Shown here piece after piece: positions 52,025 to 61,654 of a stretch of DNA of 64,000 nt. The DNA lies in assembly GCA_016714815.1 (NCBI GenBank), contig JADKBZ010000017.1:1-64000 (forward strand), given 5' to 3'. A model generated the notes under the pieces. The model was given only the letters and a program-made list of their open reading frames with translations. It did no database searches and was not told where the DNA came from. The position numbers and the translations under genes are program-made. The stretch comes from Holophagales bacterium (GTDB taxonomy: Bacteria > Acidobacteriota > Thermoanaerobaculia > UBA5066). Each line of letters begins with the position of its first letter. Positions within the stretch are counted from its first letter, which is position 1.

Positions 52025-52804
52025 TCAGGAGGCCATCGTCGGCGGCCGCCCGGCCGCCATGCCGCCGTCGACGGGGAGGACCGCGCCGGTGACGTTGGCG
52101 GCGCCGTCCGAGAGGAGGTAGAGGACGGCCGCAGCGACGTCGGCCGGCTCCGAGATCCGCCCCGTCGGGTGCATCGCCTGCGACACCTTCAGGCTCGTCT
52201 CGTTACCGGTTATCGCCGAGGACATCGGCGTCCGTACGAGGCCCGGGGAGACGACGTTTACGCGAATTCCGTAGCGCGCGAGGTCCATCGCCGCCGAGCG
52301 GGCGAGGCCGACGACCGCCGCCTTCGCCGCCGCGATCGCCGAGTGGTTCGGAAGGCCGACCGAGGCCGCCGCGGAGCCGAAAAGGACGATCGACCCGGTC
52401 CGCTGTCTCCGCATCGGGCCGAGCGCGGCGTGCAGAGCGCGAAACGCCGAGCCGGCGTTGAGGTCGAGCTGGCGGGCCCAGTCGTCCTCGCTCGTCGCCG
52501 AGATCGGCTTGAGAAGGATCGACCCGACGGCGTGGACCCAGCCGTCGAGGCGGCCGTACCGTGCGACCGCCTCCGCAGCGGCGGCCGAGAGGGCCGCCAG
52601 CGACCCGGCGTCGGCGACGATCGAGGACGCGGCCCCCGTCCGTCCCGCGAGGGCGTCCAGCTCCAGAGTGCGCTCGGCGAGCCTCCCCGCGTCCCGCGCG
52701 ACGAGGAGGACGTTCCCTCCCTCGCTCACGACTCCGCGGGCGACCTCGCTCCCGATTCCGCCGGTTCCCCCGGCGACGACGATCGTCCTGCCTGAAAGCC
52801 TCAT
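52025..52804 (-). CDS. Short-chain dehydrogenase/reductase-like protein lacking the catalytic Tyr
   Basis: 259 residues. NAD(P)-binding motif VVAGGTGGIGSEVARGV, catalytic-Ser region VLFGSAAASVGLPN, Lys in IAAAKAAVVGL, and PGLVRTPMSS with a C-terminal DGGMAAG. In the usual Y-x-x-x-K position the residue four before Lys is Ile, so the catalytic Tyr is missing. A subgroup of SDR-fold proteins shows this change. The ATG at 52804 removes a long unsupported upstream frame. Confidence 0.82.
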   Translation of the reverse strand: MRLSGRTIVVAGGTGGIGSEVARGVVSEGGNVLLVARDAGRLAERTLELDALAGRTGAASSIVADAGSLAALSAAAAEAVARYGRLDGWVHAVGSILLKPISATSEDDWARQLDLNAGSAFRALHAALGPMRRQRTGSIVLFGSAAASVGLPNHSAIAAAKAAVVGLARSAAMDLARYGIRVNVVSPGLVRTPMSSAITGNETSLKVSQAMHPTGRISEPADVAAAVLYLLSDGAANVTGAVLPVDGGMAAGRPPTMAS

Positions 52805-52981
52805 GTGAGCCTCTACGACGGGCGTGGCGCGCCGGACTGAACGGCACGAACTCGAAGGGAGACGAACGGGCCTTCCGCCAGATCTCTGCCGGGCCGCCGC
52901 GCCCCCCGGCGCGCTCTGCCGGTTCCCGACGACGGCCATCGGGGGCTGGGCCGAACTCCTGGCTGCGGCCTTTCTCGTGCC

Positions 52982-53248
52982 TTGGCTGTCGGGTGTCGAG
53001 ATGGGATCTTTGTCGTCACCGGGACCTACGCGTTCCGCGACGGGCGGATGAGCGGCACGCGGTCGGGCCAGCGGACGACCGGCTTCTGGATGCAGAGCCT
53101 GTCCAACCGGCGCTGCAGTACCGAGCGCGAGGGGACGGCGTACTGGGGCCGCTACGAGCTCACGCTCGACGGCGACCGGCTCGAGGGCCGGTTCGGCTAC
53201 TGCGAGGGCCCACTCGAGATGCCCTGGAGCTTCAAGCGGGTCCCCTGA
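52982..53248 (+). CDS. Small conserved-looking protein, probably 5'-truncated
   Basis: Up to 88 residues ending in GTAYWGRYELTLDGDRLEGR, FGYCEGPLEM and PWSFKRVP. Repeated G-T-[YR]-x-G-R-x-x-G turns (GTYAFRDGRMSGTRSGQ) and paired Cys are typical of small secreted beta proteins. The only start in view is a TTG without ribosome site, and no signal peptide precedes it. The 5' part may be lost or lie in another frame. Confidence 0.4.
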   Translation: MAVGCRDGIFVVTGTYAFRDGRMSGTRSGQRTTGFWMQSLSNRRCSTEREGTAYWGRYELTLDGDRLEGRFGYCEGPLEMPWSFKRVP

Positions 53249-53319
53249 ACCTCCGCGGCCCTGCACCAGCCGGCTCCCGGGGGGCAGGCATCGGCCCGAC
53301 GTTCCTGCTCCGGCGCTCT

Positions 53320-53347
53320 GGAAGGAGGGGCGGCCGCCCCTCCTTCC
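53320..53347 (+). terminator. 28-bp perfect palindrome next to the intron array
   Basis: GGAAGGAGGGGCGG is followed directly by its exact reverse complement. On the plus strand the hairpin arm ends in CTCCTTCC, followed by 10 bases and then the first intron. It is a likely terminator of the preceding small gene and fits the stem-loop target preferred by group IIC introns. Confidence 0.6.
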
Positions 53348-53357
53348 TCCGGTAGTA

Positions 53358-53996
53358 GTACGCCCAGCATGGGCTTCAGCCAGCGGGTGGGAGTCCCGCC
53401 GGGAGGAGGTCACACCGACCTGAGCGAAGCGCAAGGGCGGAAGCGCGAGCGACCGTCTGAAGGAAGCGTGGAGCGAGACCTGTGAGCCGATGAACAAGAA
53501 CCGGATGAGGCGGAGTCTCCCGGGGCGAGCGACCTACTGATCGCGAAGCTCCCGTGACCAAGGGGAGACAGCGTAGATCCGGCGGTTGTGCAGGGAAAGC
53601 TGAAGTTCTTATCTGGGGAGATCTCGCCTCAGGCCCGAAAGGGTCACGTCGCGGAAGCCGGTGGAGCGAGAAGTCAGCAGAGGCCGTAGTACCGGCGAGA
53701 GCCGGAAGGGTCAAACGGACGGGAGGGCCAATCGACCGTCGACCTCGCAGGGGTATGCCTCAGAAGTCCGGGAAACTGGAGCTGCCGTCGAGGGGTCCTG
53801 GTGAAGCCGGGGCAGGCAGACGGAGCGAGGAAACCCAAGCGGCGGAAGAGGGAGACGAGGGGCTCAGGCGCGCGATAGAGCGGGGGCTTCCGACGCCCCG
53901 CTGCGTGACCTCAACCGGACGAACCGCCGGATGCGGACCCGCATGTCCGGTGGTGTGGGGGAGCGGCGGTCACCTACCGCCGCCCCCTATCCCGAT
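53358..53996 (+). mobile_element. Group II intron, ORF-less, copy 1
   Basis: The copy starts GTACGCCCAGCATGGG, close to the group II consensus 5' end GUGYG-CCCAG. It ends CCTATCCCGAT, with the domain V-like element GAACCGCCGGATGCGG (from 53921) paired to CCGCATGTCCGG and the GGTGGTGTGG that follows. Domain IV is only a short hairpin (AGCGGGG at 53879 with CCCCGCT at 53896). There is no reverse transcriptase/maturase frame, so splicing or movement would need a protein supplied in trans. Length 639 nt. Confidence 0.8.
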
Positions 53997-54636
53997 GTAC
54001 GCCCAGCATGGCCAGCCAGCGGGTGGAGTCCCGCCGGGAGGAGGTCACACCGACCTGAGCGAAGCGCAAGGGCGGAAGCGCGAGCGACCGTCTGAAGGAA
54101 GCGTGGAGCGAGACCTGTGAGCCGATGAACAAGAACCGGATATGAGGCGGAGTCTCCCGGGGCGAGCGACCTACTGATCGCGAAGCTCCCGTGACCAAGG
54201 GGAGACAGCGTAGATCCGGCGGTTGTGCAGGGAAAGCTGAAGTTCTTATCTGGGGAGATCTCGCCTCAGGCCCGAAAGGGTCACGTCGCGGAAGCCGGTG
54301 GAGCGAGAAGTCAGCAGAGGCCGTAGTACCGGCGAGAGCCGGGAAGGGTCAAACGGACGGGAGGGCCAATCGACCGTCGACCTCGCAGGGGTAATGCCTC
54401 AGAAGTCCGGGAAACTGGAGCTGCCGTCGAGGGGTCCTGGTGAAGCCGGGGCAGGCAGACGGAGCGAGGAAACCCAAGCGGCGGAAGAGGGAGACGAGGG
54501 CTCAGGCGCGCGATAGAGGGGGCTTCCCGACGCCCCGCTGCGTGACCTCAACCGGACGAACCGCCGGATGCGGACCCGCATGTCCGGTGGTGTGGGAGGG
54601 GAGCGGCGGTCACCTACCGCCGCCCCCTATCCCGAT
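53997..54636 (+). mobile_element. Group II intron, ORF-less, copy 2
   Basis: Head-to-tail with copy 1: GTACGCCCAGC follows directly after CCTATCCCGAT with no spacer. It is nearly identical to copies 1 and 3, differing by small indels (for example six bases fewer near position 20). Domain V starts at 54558. 640 nt. No open frame of maturase type. Confidence 0.8.
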
Positions 54637-55269
54637 GTACGCCCAGCATGGGCTTCAGCCAGCGGGTGGGAGTCCCGCCGGGAGGAGGTCACACCGACCT
54701 GAGCGAAGCGCAAGGGCGGAAGCGCGAGCGACCGTCTGAAGGAAGCGTGGAGCGAGACCTGTGAGCCGATGAACAAGAACCGGATATGAGGCGGAGTCTC
54801 CCGGGGCGAGCGACCTACTGATCGCGAAGCTCCCGGACCAAGGAGACAGCGTAGATCCGGCGGTTGTGCAGGGAAGCTGAAGTTCTTATCTGGGAGATCT
54901 CGCCTCAGGCCCGAAAGGGTCCCGTCGCGGAAGCCGGTGGAGCGAGAAGTCAGCAGAGGCCGTAGTACCGGCGAGAGCCGGAAGGGTCAAACGGACGGGA
55001 GGGCCAATCGACCGTCGACCTCGCAGGGTAATGCCTCGAAGTCCGGGAAACTGGAGCTGCCGTCGAGGGGTCCTGGTGAAGCCAGGCAGGCAGACGGAGC
55101 GAGGAAACCAGCGGCGGAAGAGGGAGACGAGGGCTCAGGGCGCGCGATAGGCGGGGCTTCCGACGCCCCGCTGCGTGACCTCAACCGGACGAACCGCCGG
55201 ATGCGGACCCGCATGTCCGGTGGTGTGGGAGGGGAGCGGCGGTCACCTACCGCCGCCCCCTATCCCGAT
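54637..55269 (+). mobile_element. Group II intron, ORF-less, copy 3
   Basis: Third consecutive copy, 633 nt, with its own GTACG 5' end and CCCGAT 3' end. Domain V starts at 55191. It carries more single-base losses than the others (for example CCCGGACCAAGGAGAC in place of CCCGTGACCAAGGGGAGAC). The 3' end lies 6 bp before the stop codon of the convergent symporter gene. Confidence 0.8.
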
Positions 55270-55275
55270 TCTCTT

Positions 55276-57192
55276 TCAGGCCGTCGCTTCCGCGGCGCCG
55301 TCCTTTCGTCCCGTGAAGAGCGAGACCATGACCAGGACGAGGAACCCGAGCGGGATCGTGACGATGGCCGGCTGGCTGAAGGGCACGAGCGCTCTCGAGG
55401 GATCGAGCCCGTAGACGTCCTTGAACGCCTGCGCGCTCAGCAGGATCCAGGTCAGCGACGAGAGCATCCCGACGATGATCGCGGCGGTGATTCCCTGCTT
55501 CGTGGTGCGCTTCCAGAAGAGGAGCATGACGAGCGACGGCAGGTTCGCCGAGGCCGCGATGTTGAAGGCCCAGCCGACGAGGAAGTTGACGTTCATCTTC
55601 GCGAAGAGGATGCCGAGGACGATGGCCAGCGCCCCGACGCAGACGGCGGCGACCTTGGCCGCGCGTACCTTCCGGGCGTCGTCCATCTTCATCTTGAGAA
55701 AGTTCGTCATCAGGTCGTGGGCCACGGCGCCGCTGGCGGCCATGATCAGGCCCGAGACGGTGCCCAGAACGGTGGTGAACGCCACGGCGGAGATGACGGC
55801 GAAGAGGAGCTCGTTGAAGCTCCGGGCCAGGAGCGGCGCCGACATGTTCGAGTCCGTCACGTCGAGCGTCCCGGAGGTCATCGCACCGAGCCCGAGGTAG
55901 AGCGTGAGGACGTAGAAGAAGCCGATCGCGGCGATTCCCACGACCGTGCTCTTGCGGGCGCTGACCTGGTCCTTGACCGTGTAGTAGCGGATCAGGATGT
56001 GGGGGAGCGAGGCCGTGCCGCAGAAGAGGGCCAGCATGAGCGAGAGGAAGTCCAGCTTGTCGCCGAGCTTCTCGCTGCGCACCTTGCGGAACGTCGGGCT
56101 CGAGCCGGGGGCCATGAAGTCCTTGCCCGTCGTCGGCTTCTGGAAGTAGACGGTCGTCGCTCCTCCGTCCGCTTCGGCGATCTTCTCGTTGCCCCAGAGG
56201 ACGATCTCGCTGTCCTGCATCGTCTGCAGGAAGCCGATCGGGCTCAGCGGGCCGGTCTCCTTCGCGCCGCCGGGAAGGCGCGCGGCCTGGCCCGCCGGAA
56301 TCAGGTCGCCCTGCCCGGGCCCCGTCCCCTGCGGGCGTCCGTTGGCGATCCGGCGGCCGTCCGGCATCACGGTGAGGGTCTGCGCCACGTCGAGCGTCCC
56401 GTCGCCGGACCGGCGCCACACCGAAACCAGGCCCGTCGCCTCGGTGCGCACGCGGACGAACGGCTTCCCGGTCCAGCCGCCCTCCTCGGGCAGGACGACG
56501 GCTCCCGGGGCGCCGGTGATCTCGGCTGCGGGGACGCCACGCCGGAGGGCGGTGGCCGCCTCTCCCTCCGGCATCCGGACCCCGCGGGCCAGGATCATGA
56601 CGGTCATCATCGTGCACAGCGCCACCAGGGCCGAGCCCTTGATGAACTGGACCCACGTCGTCGAGACCATGCCGGCCGTGGTCACGATGAGCGTGACGAC
56701 GCAGCCGACGATGAGGACGCCGACCCAGTGCGGGAAACCGAGCAGGGGCGTGACGAGGGCGCCCGCGCCGACCATCTGCGGGATCAGGTAGAAGCAGCTC
56801 ACGACGAGCGTGCTGATGGCGGCCGCGAGCTTGATGCCCCGGGAGTTGAACTTGTTGTCCAGGGCGTCGGCGAACGTATAGCGGCCCAGGCGCTTCATCG
56901 GCTCCGCGATGATGAAGAGCGCCACGATCCAGCCTGCGAGATAGCCGATGGAGTAGAGGAACCCGTCGTAGCCGAAGAACGCGATCATTCCGCAGATGCC
57001 GAGGAACGACGCGGCCGACAGGTAGTCCCCGGCGAAGGCGATGCCGTTGACGGCCCAGTGGATGCCGCCCCCGGCGGCGAAATAGCCCTGGGCCGACTTG
57101 GCCTTGCCCCCGAGATAGAAGCTGATCGCCAGCACCGCGCCGACGCAGGCCAGGAAGACGGCGATGGCGACGCCCGACGAAGCGTGGATCAT
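55276..57192 (-). CDS. Sodium:solute symporter, acetate permease (ActP) type, with large insertion
   Basis: 638 residues. The conserved SSS-family core is present: AAGGGIHWAVNGIAFAGDYL, SAASFLGICGMIAFFGYDGF, GTASLPHILIRYYTVKDQV, VAFTTVLGTVSGLIMAASGA, GWAFNIAASANLPSLVMLLF. About 150 extra residues (roughly 215-365, from RMPEGEAATALRRG to SPTFRKVRSEK) interrupt the core, and they are rich in charged, extramembrane sequence. Its start overlaps the DUF485 gene stop by 4 bp, the usual partner arrangement. Likely imports acetate or a similar monocarboxylate with sodium. Confidence 0.88.
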   Translation of the reverse strand: MIHASSGVAIAVFLACVGAVLAISFYLGGKAKSAQGYFAAGGGIHWAVNGIAFAGDYLSAASFLGICGMIAFFGYDGFLYSIGYLAGWIVALFIIAEPMKRLGRYTFADALDNKFNSRGIKLAAAISTLVVSCFYLIPQMVGAGALVTPLLGFPHWVGVLIVGCVVTLIVTTAGMVSTTWVQFIKGSALVALCTMMTVMILARGVRMPEGEAATALRRGVPAAEITGAPGAVVLPEEGGWTGKPFVRVRTEATGLVSVWRRSGDGTLDVAQTLTVMPDGRRIANGRPQGTGPGQGDLIPAGQAARLPGGAKETGPLSPIGFLQTMQDSEIVLWGNEKIAEADGGATTVYFQKPTTGKDFMAPGSSPTFRKVRSEKLGDKLDFLSLMLALFCGTASLPHILIRYYTVKDQVSARKSTVVGIAAIGFFYVLTLYLGLGAMTSGTLDVTDSNMSAPLLARSFNELLFAVISAVAFTTVLGTVSGLIMAASGAVAHDLMTNFLKMKMDDARKVRAAKVAAVCVGALAIVLGILFAKMNVNFLVGWAFNIAASANLPSLVMLLFWKRTTKQGITAAIIVGMLSSLTWILLSAQAFKDVYGLDPSRALVPFSQPAIVTIPLGFLVLVMVSLFTGRKDGAAEATA

Positions 57193-57473
57193 GACGCGCT
57201 CCCGGCGGGCGACTTGCGGCTGGCCGCGAGATAGAGCAGCGCCAGGACGAGGGCCGCCACGATGAGCGCGAAGCCGTAGACGACGGAGAGGTTCACACCG
57301 CCCATGAACGGGCGGCCCATCACCTCCGGCCGGAAGGCCGAGAGGGCCATGAAGCCCCCGTAGAAGAGGACGTAGATCGCGAACAGGGCGAGCCCCAGCC
57401 GCGAGTTGTAGGCGACGACGTGAGCCTCTTCCAGCTCCTGCGTCACCGGTGCCTTGAAGTCGAGTCCGCCCAT
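57189..57473 (-). CDS. DUF485 membrane protein, partner of the symporter
   Basis: 94 residues from MGGLDFKAPVTQ, two hydrophobic helices (LALFAIYVLFYGGFMALSAF and YGFALIVAALVLALLYLAA) separated by a short loop, as in DUF485 proteins encoded next to ActP. GGGGAG lies 3 bases before this ATG, which I prefer over an upstream ATG that adds a non-conserved leader. Coupled by 4-bp overlap to the symporter gene. Confidence 0.88.
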   Translation of the reverse strand: MGGLDFKAPVTQELEEAHVVAYNSRLGLALFAIYVLFYGGFMALSAFRPEVMGRPFMGGVNLSVVYGFALIVAALVLALLYLAASRKSPAGSAS

Positions 57474-57653
57474 CTTCTCTCCCCACCTTCCCTCTTCGTG
57501 CCTCGTTCGCCCGTCTTCTGAACGACTCGGCAGCCTATCCGCGAGCGTCGGGAGTGTCAACGAATGGAAACAGCGATGAGGACCAATTCGGGAGCGGAAT
57601 GGCCGGCGCGCGCTGCGCCGAAGGGAGCGGTCGCTGCTGGGCCGGTTGGCCGG

Positions 57654-60600
57654 TCAGCTGGTCCCGCCGAGAAGCTCGAAACGGGTCTTGCTCTGCACGG
57701 CCTCGATGGCCGCGAAGCCCTGCTTGAGGAGCGTGAGCTCGGTGGCCGACAGGCGGGAGAGCTGGACGAGGTTGTCGGGGTTCTGGTCGGCCAGCGTCTG
57801 CGACACCTGATGCCGGATTCGGAGACGCATCATGAGGTCGAACGCGCCGATGACGTCGCCGCCGGTGGTCGCAGAGAGCGCTTCGCTCTCGACGAGCGCC
57901 TGCAACCGTCCGGTGGTGCTGCTCTCCTGGACCCCGTGCCGAAGGGCGAAGACCCGCGCGAAAGTCGATATGGGGTGCGACGCGTCCTTGAGGTCGAGGC
58001 GGCCGAGGTGCTCTCCACCGGCCCCGCCCGGCAGGATCCTTCCGAACAGGCGGACGGGCGGCCGGAACTCCAGGGAGCTCTGGGCCAGTCGCGGCAGGAA
58101 GTCGGGGTTGGCTGTCACCGTCGCGTGGATGTCCCGGCGCAGCTCCGCGACCAGTGCCGGGTCGCCCGTCACCGCCCTGAGGTCGAAGAAGATGCTCAGC
58201 TCGACGAGCTGCCGCGGGGTCGACTCGCGAATCCAGCGCCGGAAGGTCTCCTTCCACCCGTCGAGCAGAGGCACCACGCCGGGTTGCTCGCCATGACGTC
58301 GCCCTTGCAAGCCCGGTAACCGGCCTGGTCCAGTCCCCCGCAGACGCGGCGGCCGAGCTGGGTGAAATAGCCGCGAAGGGCCTCTTCGTCGGCGCCCTCC
58401 GGGGAGGCGAAGACGATGGCGTTGTCCTGGTCGGTCGCCAGCGTCTGCTCGTGCCGCGCCTGGCTTCCCAGCGCGACGAAGGCGAAGTCGCAGGGAGGCG
58501 GTCCGAGCTCGGCGATGGCCAGTTTCACGAGGCGTTCGCCAGTGGCGTCGGAGACCGAGGCGATCATGTGGGTGAGGTGGCGCGGGGCCGCCCCGCAGCG
58601 AAGGAGCATGGCGACCAGGCCCGCCGTCCGGCGGCAGAGCCGCACGACCTCCTCGACGCTCCCGGCGCGAGCGATCTCGCGGGCGAGAACGAGCGCGCCG
58701 TAGCTCTGGAACTGCAGCAGCGTCGCGACGTCGACCACGCCCACGACCTGCCTGTCCGCGTTCTCCACCACGAGGTGCTTCACCCGGCTCTCCTCCATGG
58801 CCTGCAGTGCCTCGTAGACCGGGGCGTCGTCGAGGAGAGTGAGAAGGGGCGCCGACATGATGCGGCGTACCGGAGTGCGGGAGTCCCGTAACGCCTCCGG
58901 CAGTCCGCGACGGATCTCGAGGTCGGTCACCAGTCCCAGCGCCTCGCCTTTCTCGGACTGCACGAGAAGGGCGGCGGTCGAGCTCCCCGCCAGCAGCCCG
59001 GCCGCCGCGAGGACCGTCGTGTCGGGGAGGCAGGACGGCACGGCGTGGACGACGCTGCGCACGGGCTCCTCGAGAAACGAGAGCGAGCTGCGGAGCCGTT
59101 CGAGCATCGTGTCCCGCTCGACGTCCTGCCTCACTTTCGCGGAGACGTCTTCCAGTACGGCGTCGACGAAGACGGGATCGCCGGCCTCGTTGCGCACGAG
59201 GTGGGCCGTCAGGGCGAAGGCCCTGGCCCGTCCGTCGAGCGTGGCGGCGTGGACGAGGCGGCGTCCGACCTCCCCCGCGAGCAGCTCCTCGCGGAGCCTG
59301 TCGAGATCGTGGTCGTCGGCCAGTAGGGCGGCCAGGGTCCGCGGCCCGTCTTCGGCATTGGCCCGGAGAGAATCGAGCATCGCTCCCGCGGCAGGGTTCG
59401 TCTCGAGGATCGCCCCGCGCCGCGCGAAGCGGGCGCGGAAGAGGCCGACGGGAACGCTTCTCGCGATCCCCTCGAGGTCGCCGGCGGAGGTGTCCGCGAC
59501 GCCGCCGCCGGGCCGGAAGCGTGCCGTCCGGGTTGCGACCTCCCGGACGTTGAGGATGAAACCGCGCTCTCCGGCGAACGTGATCGCCGAAAGCGACAAG
59601 ACGCATTCGATGAGGCGGCCATCGCGGCCGAGCAGGGCGCCGTCGACGCTCCCGGCGACCTCCTCGCCGGCGTTCACACGCTCGATTGCCGCCCAAACGG
59701 GCTCGTTTCCCTCCCCGGCGGGAAGGACGTCTTCGAGGGCGTAGAGCTCGAGCTCGGGTGCCGAGTAGCCAAGTAGCTTCAGGAGGACGGGGTTGGCATA
59801 CCGGAGCCGTCCGTCGAGGACCAGGAGGTTGCCCTCGGTGGCCGCCTCGACCAGCGTTCTGTAGCGCCGCGTCGATTCACGAAGGTTCTCTTCCGCCCGA
59901 GACCGCTCGCGCTCGAGGCCCAGGCTCTGGCGCATGACGTAGCCGAGGAGCAGCGCCACGAGCGCCGCGATGCCGGTCGACACCCAGAAAATGTTCCGCT
60001 CGATCCTCGAGATCTCGGCCCTCACGTCGTCCAGGTAGATGCCCGTCCCGATGACCCAGCCCCACGGCGCGAAGCCCCGGACGTACGACTCCTTCGCCGC
60101 CATCCGGCGCGGGTCGTCCTTCCACTGCCAGACGTACTCGACGTAGCCCTCCCGCTGGCGGCGGACGACCTGGGCGAACTCGACGAAAATCCGGGCCCCG
60201 CGGGGGTCTCGGAAGGCTGAAACGTCCTGCCCTTCCAGGTCGCGCCGGTAAGGGTGCATGACGATGCGCGGGTGCATGTCCTGCAGCCAGAAATAGTCCT
60301 TCCCCTCGCGCCCGTAGCGAAGCGCCGCGATCCGGGCCCGGGCCAGCTCCTGGGCCTGCCGCCGGTCGTACCGGCCCCCTCTCTCCCCGGCCTCGAGCTC
60401 GGCCAGGAGGCTCCAGGCCGAGGCGACGAGCTCGCGGATCGTCTCCCGCTTGCGGTCGAGCAGGGACCGCTCGAACGAGGGAAGGAGGACGCCGAAGACC
60501 GCCGCGACCGAGAGCGCCAGCGCCAGCAGCGTCGGGCCGACGATGTGGAGCGCGAAGTGCCGCCACTCCATCCGGCGGGCCGGCGTCGGCGCGAGCTCGA

Positions 60601-61366
60601 TCGCTGCCTTCGCGGGCTCGGAATTCGAAGCCTGGAGCAGTCTCCGGAAGGCTCTCCACGCGTCGACGGGCAGTTCGATGCCGAGCCGTTCGTTCTCCTC
60701 CGGACCGTGGACGTCCGAGCCCGCGCTCACCGCCAACCCGAGCTCGCCGGCGAGGGCGACGAGCTCGGCCTGCTGGGTACTGGCGTAGCCGGCATAGAGG
60801 GCTTCCAGGCCGTCGAGGCCGAGCTCCTTCAGGCGCTCGAGGATGGGCCGGAGGCTCGCGGCATCCGGGCGGAGAGTGAAGGGGTGGGCGAGGAATACCC
60901 GGCCGCCCGCGCGATGGAGGAGCTCGATCGCCGCCTCGGCAGTGATTCGGTCGCTCCCGGCTCGGACAGGCCAGCCCGGGTGACTTCCGGCGCCCCGGGG
61001 AGGGCGCTCGAGCCGCCGAAGGGCGTCGGCGAGACTCCCGTTTTCAGGTTCGGCGCTCGGCGGGTGCTTTCCCCACGCCTCGACGACGCCCGGATGAGCG
61101 GGATCGAAGCCCCACGCGAGAAGGTGGATCTCCTCTTCGCCGAAGGCGACCGTCGCCTCGAGGCCGGAGAGAAAGGCGACGCCCCGCCGCGCGAGCGCCT
61201 CGCGAAAAGCGGCGAGGCCCTCCACGGTGTCGTGGTCCGTGAGCGACGCGACGACGACTCCGGAGTCGGCCAGCTGGTCGGCCAGCGCTTCGGGCCCGAG
61301 AGCGCCGTCGCTCGCGGTCGAGTGCCCGTGCAGCTCGATCCGGATCGTGGCTCTCCTCGGGCTCAT
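57654..61366 (-). CDS. Multidomain signalling protein: PHP, Cache, PAS, CBS and DUF294 nucleotidyltransferase (frameshifted)
   Basis: Start MSPRRATIRIELHGHSTASD is a PHP-domain metal motif (about 1-215). Then a transmembrane helix, a Cache-like domain (about 310-450, GREGKDYFWLQDMHPRIVMH, APWGWVIGTGIYLDDV) and a second helix. PAS-like sensors follow (about 490-740). Two CBS repeats come next (about 770-890, ALLVQSEKGEALGLVTDLEI; KHLVVENADRQVVGVVDVAT). The nucleotidyltransferase core LGSQARHEQTLATDQDNAIV is followed by a DUF294 C-terminal helical domain. The frame stops at 58196. One C missing near 58270 (minus TGCCT for TGCCCT) would restore NPAWC-PLLDGWKETFRRW and run to 57654. Located upstream of the symporter pair, it probably controls acetate or carbon-flux signalling. 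Confidence 0.75.
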
Positions 61367-61654
61367 ACCGCGTCCCCCGATCGCATTTCAGCCTCTCCCA
61401 GAGTCATCAGGTCGCCGGGAACCGAAGGCGGAACTCTACAGCGGACCGGGCGTGGGCGTCGCCCCGCGGTTTCGCCCGCATCGACAGCGGCCTCTCCGGG
61501 ACTGGTCCTGCCGCCGCGGGCGCCGAGCGCGGAAACGTGAGGTCCGGCGGCCGGGTCTCGACGGGCGCCTGAATCATCGGCGATCGTCTCGACCAGAGCC
61601 CGGCCACCGGCGGCGAGGAAAATCCCGACGAGGGCTTTCCGCGCCGAGTCTCGG

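Noticed and set aside
53358..55269. CRISPR array or rRNA-like repeat
   Set aside because: The repeat unit is about 640 nt with no spacers, and its ends match group II intron boundaries.
54937..57234. A 765-codon plus-strand frame running from the introns through the symporter
   Set aside because: It is antisense to the symporter and DUF485 genes, and its composition is a shadow. No domain is visible.
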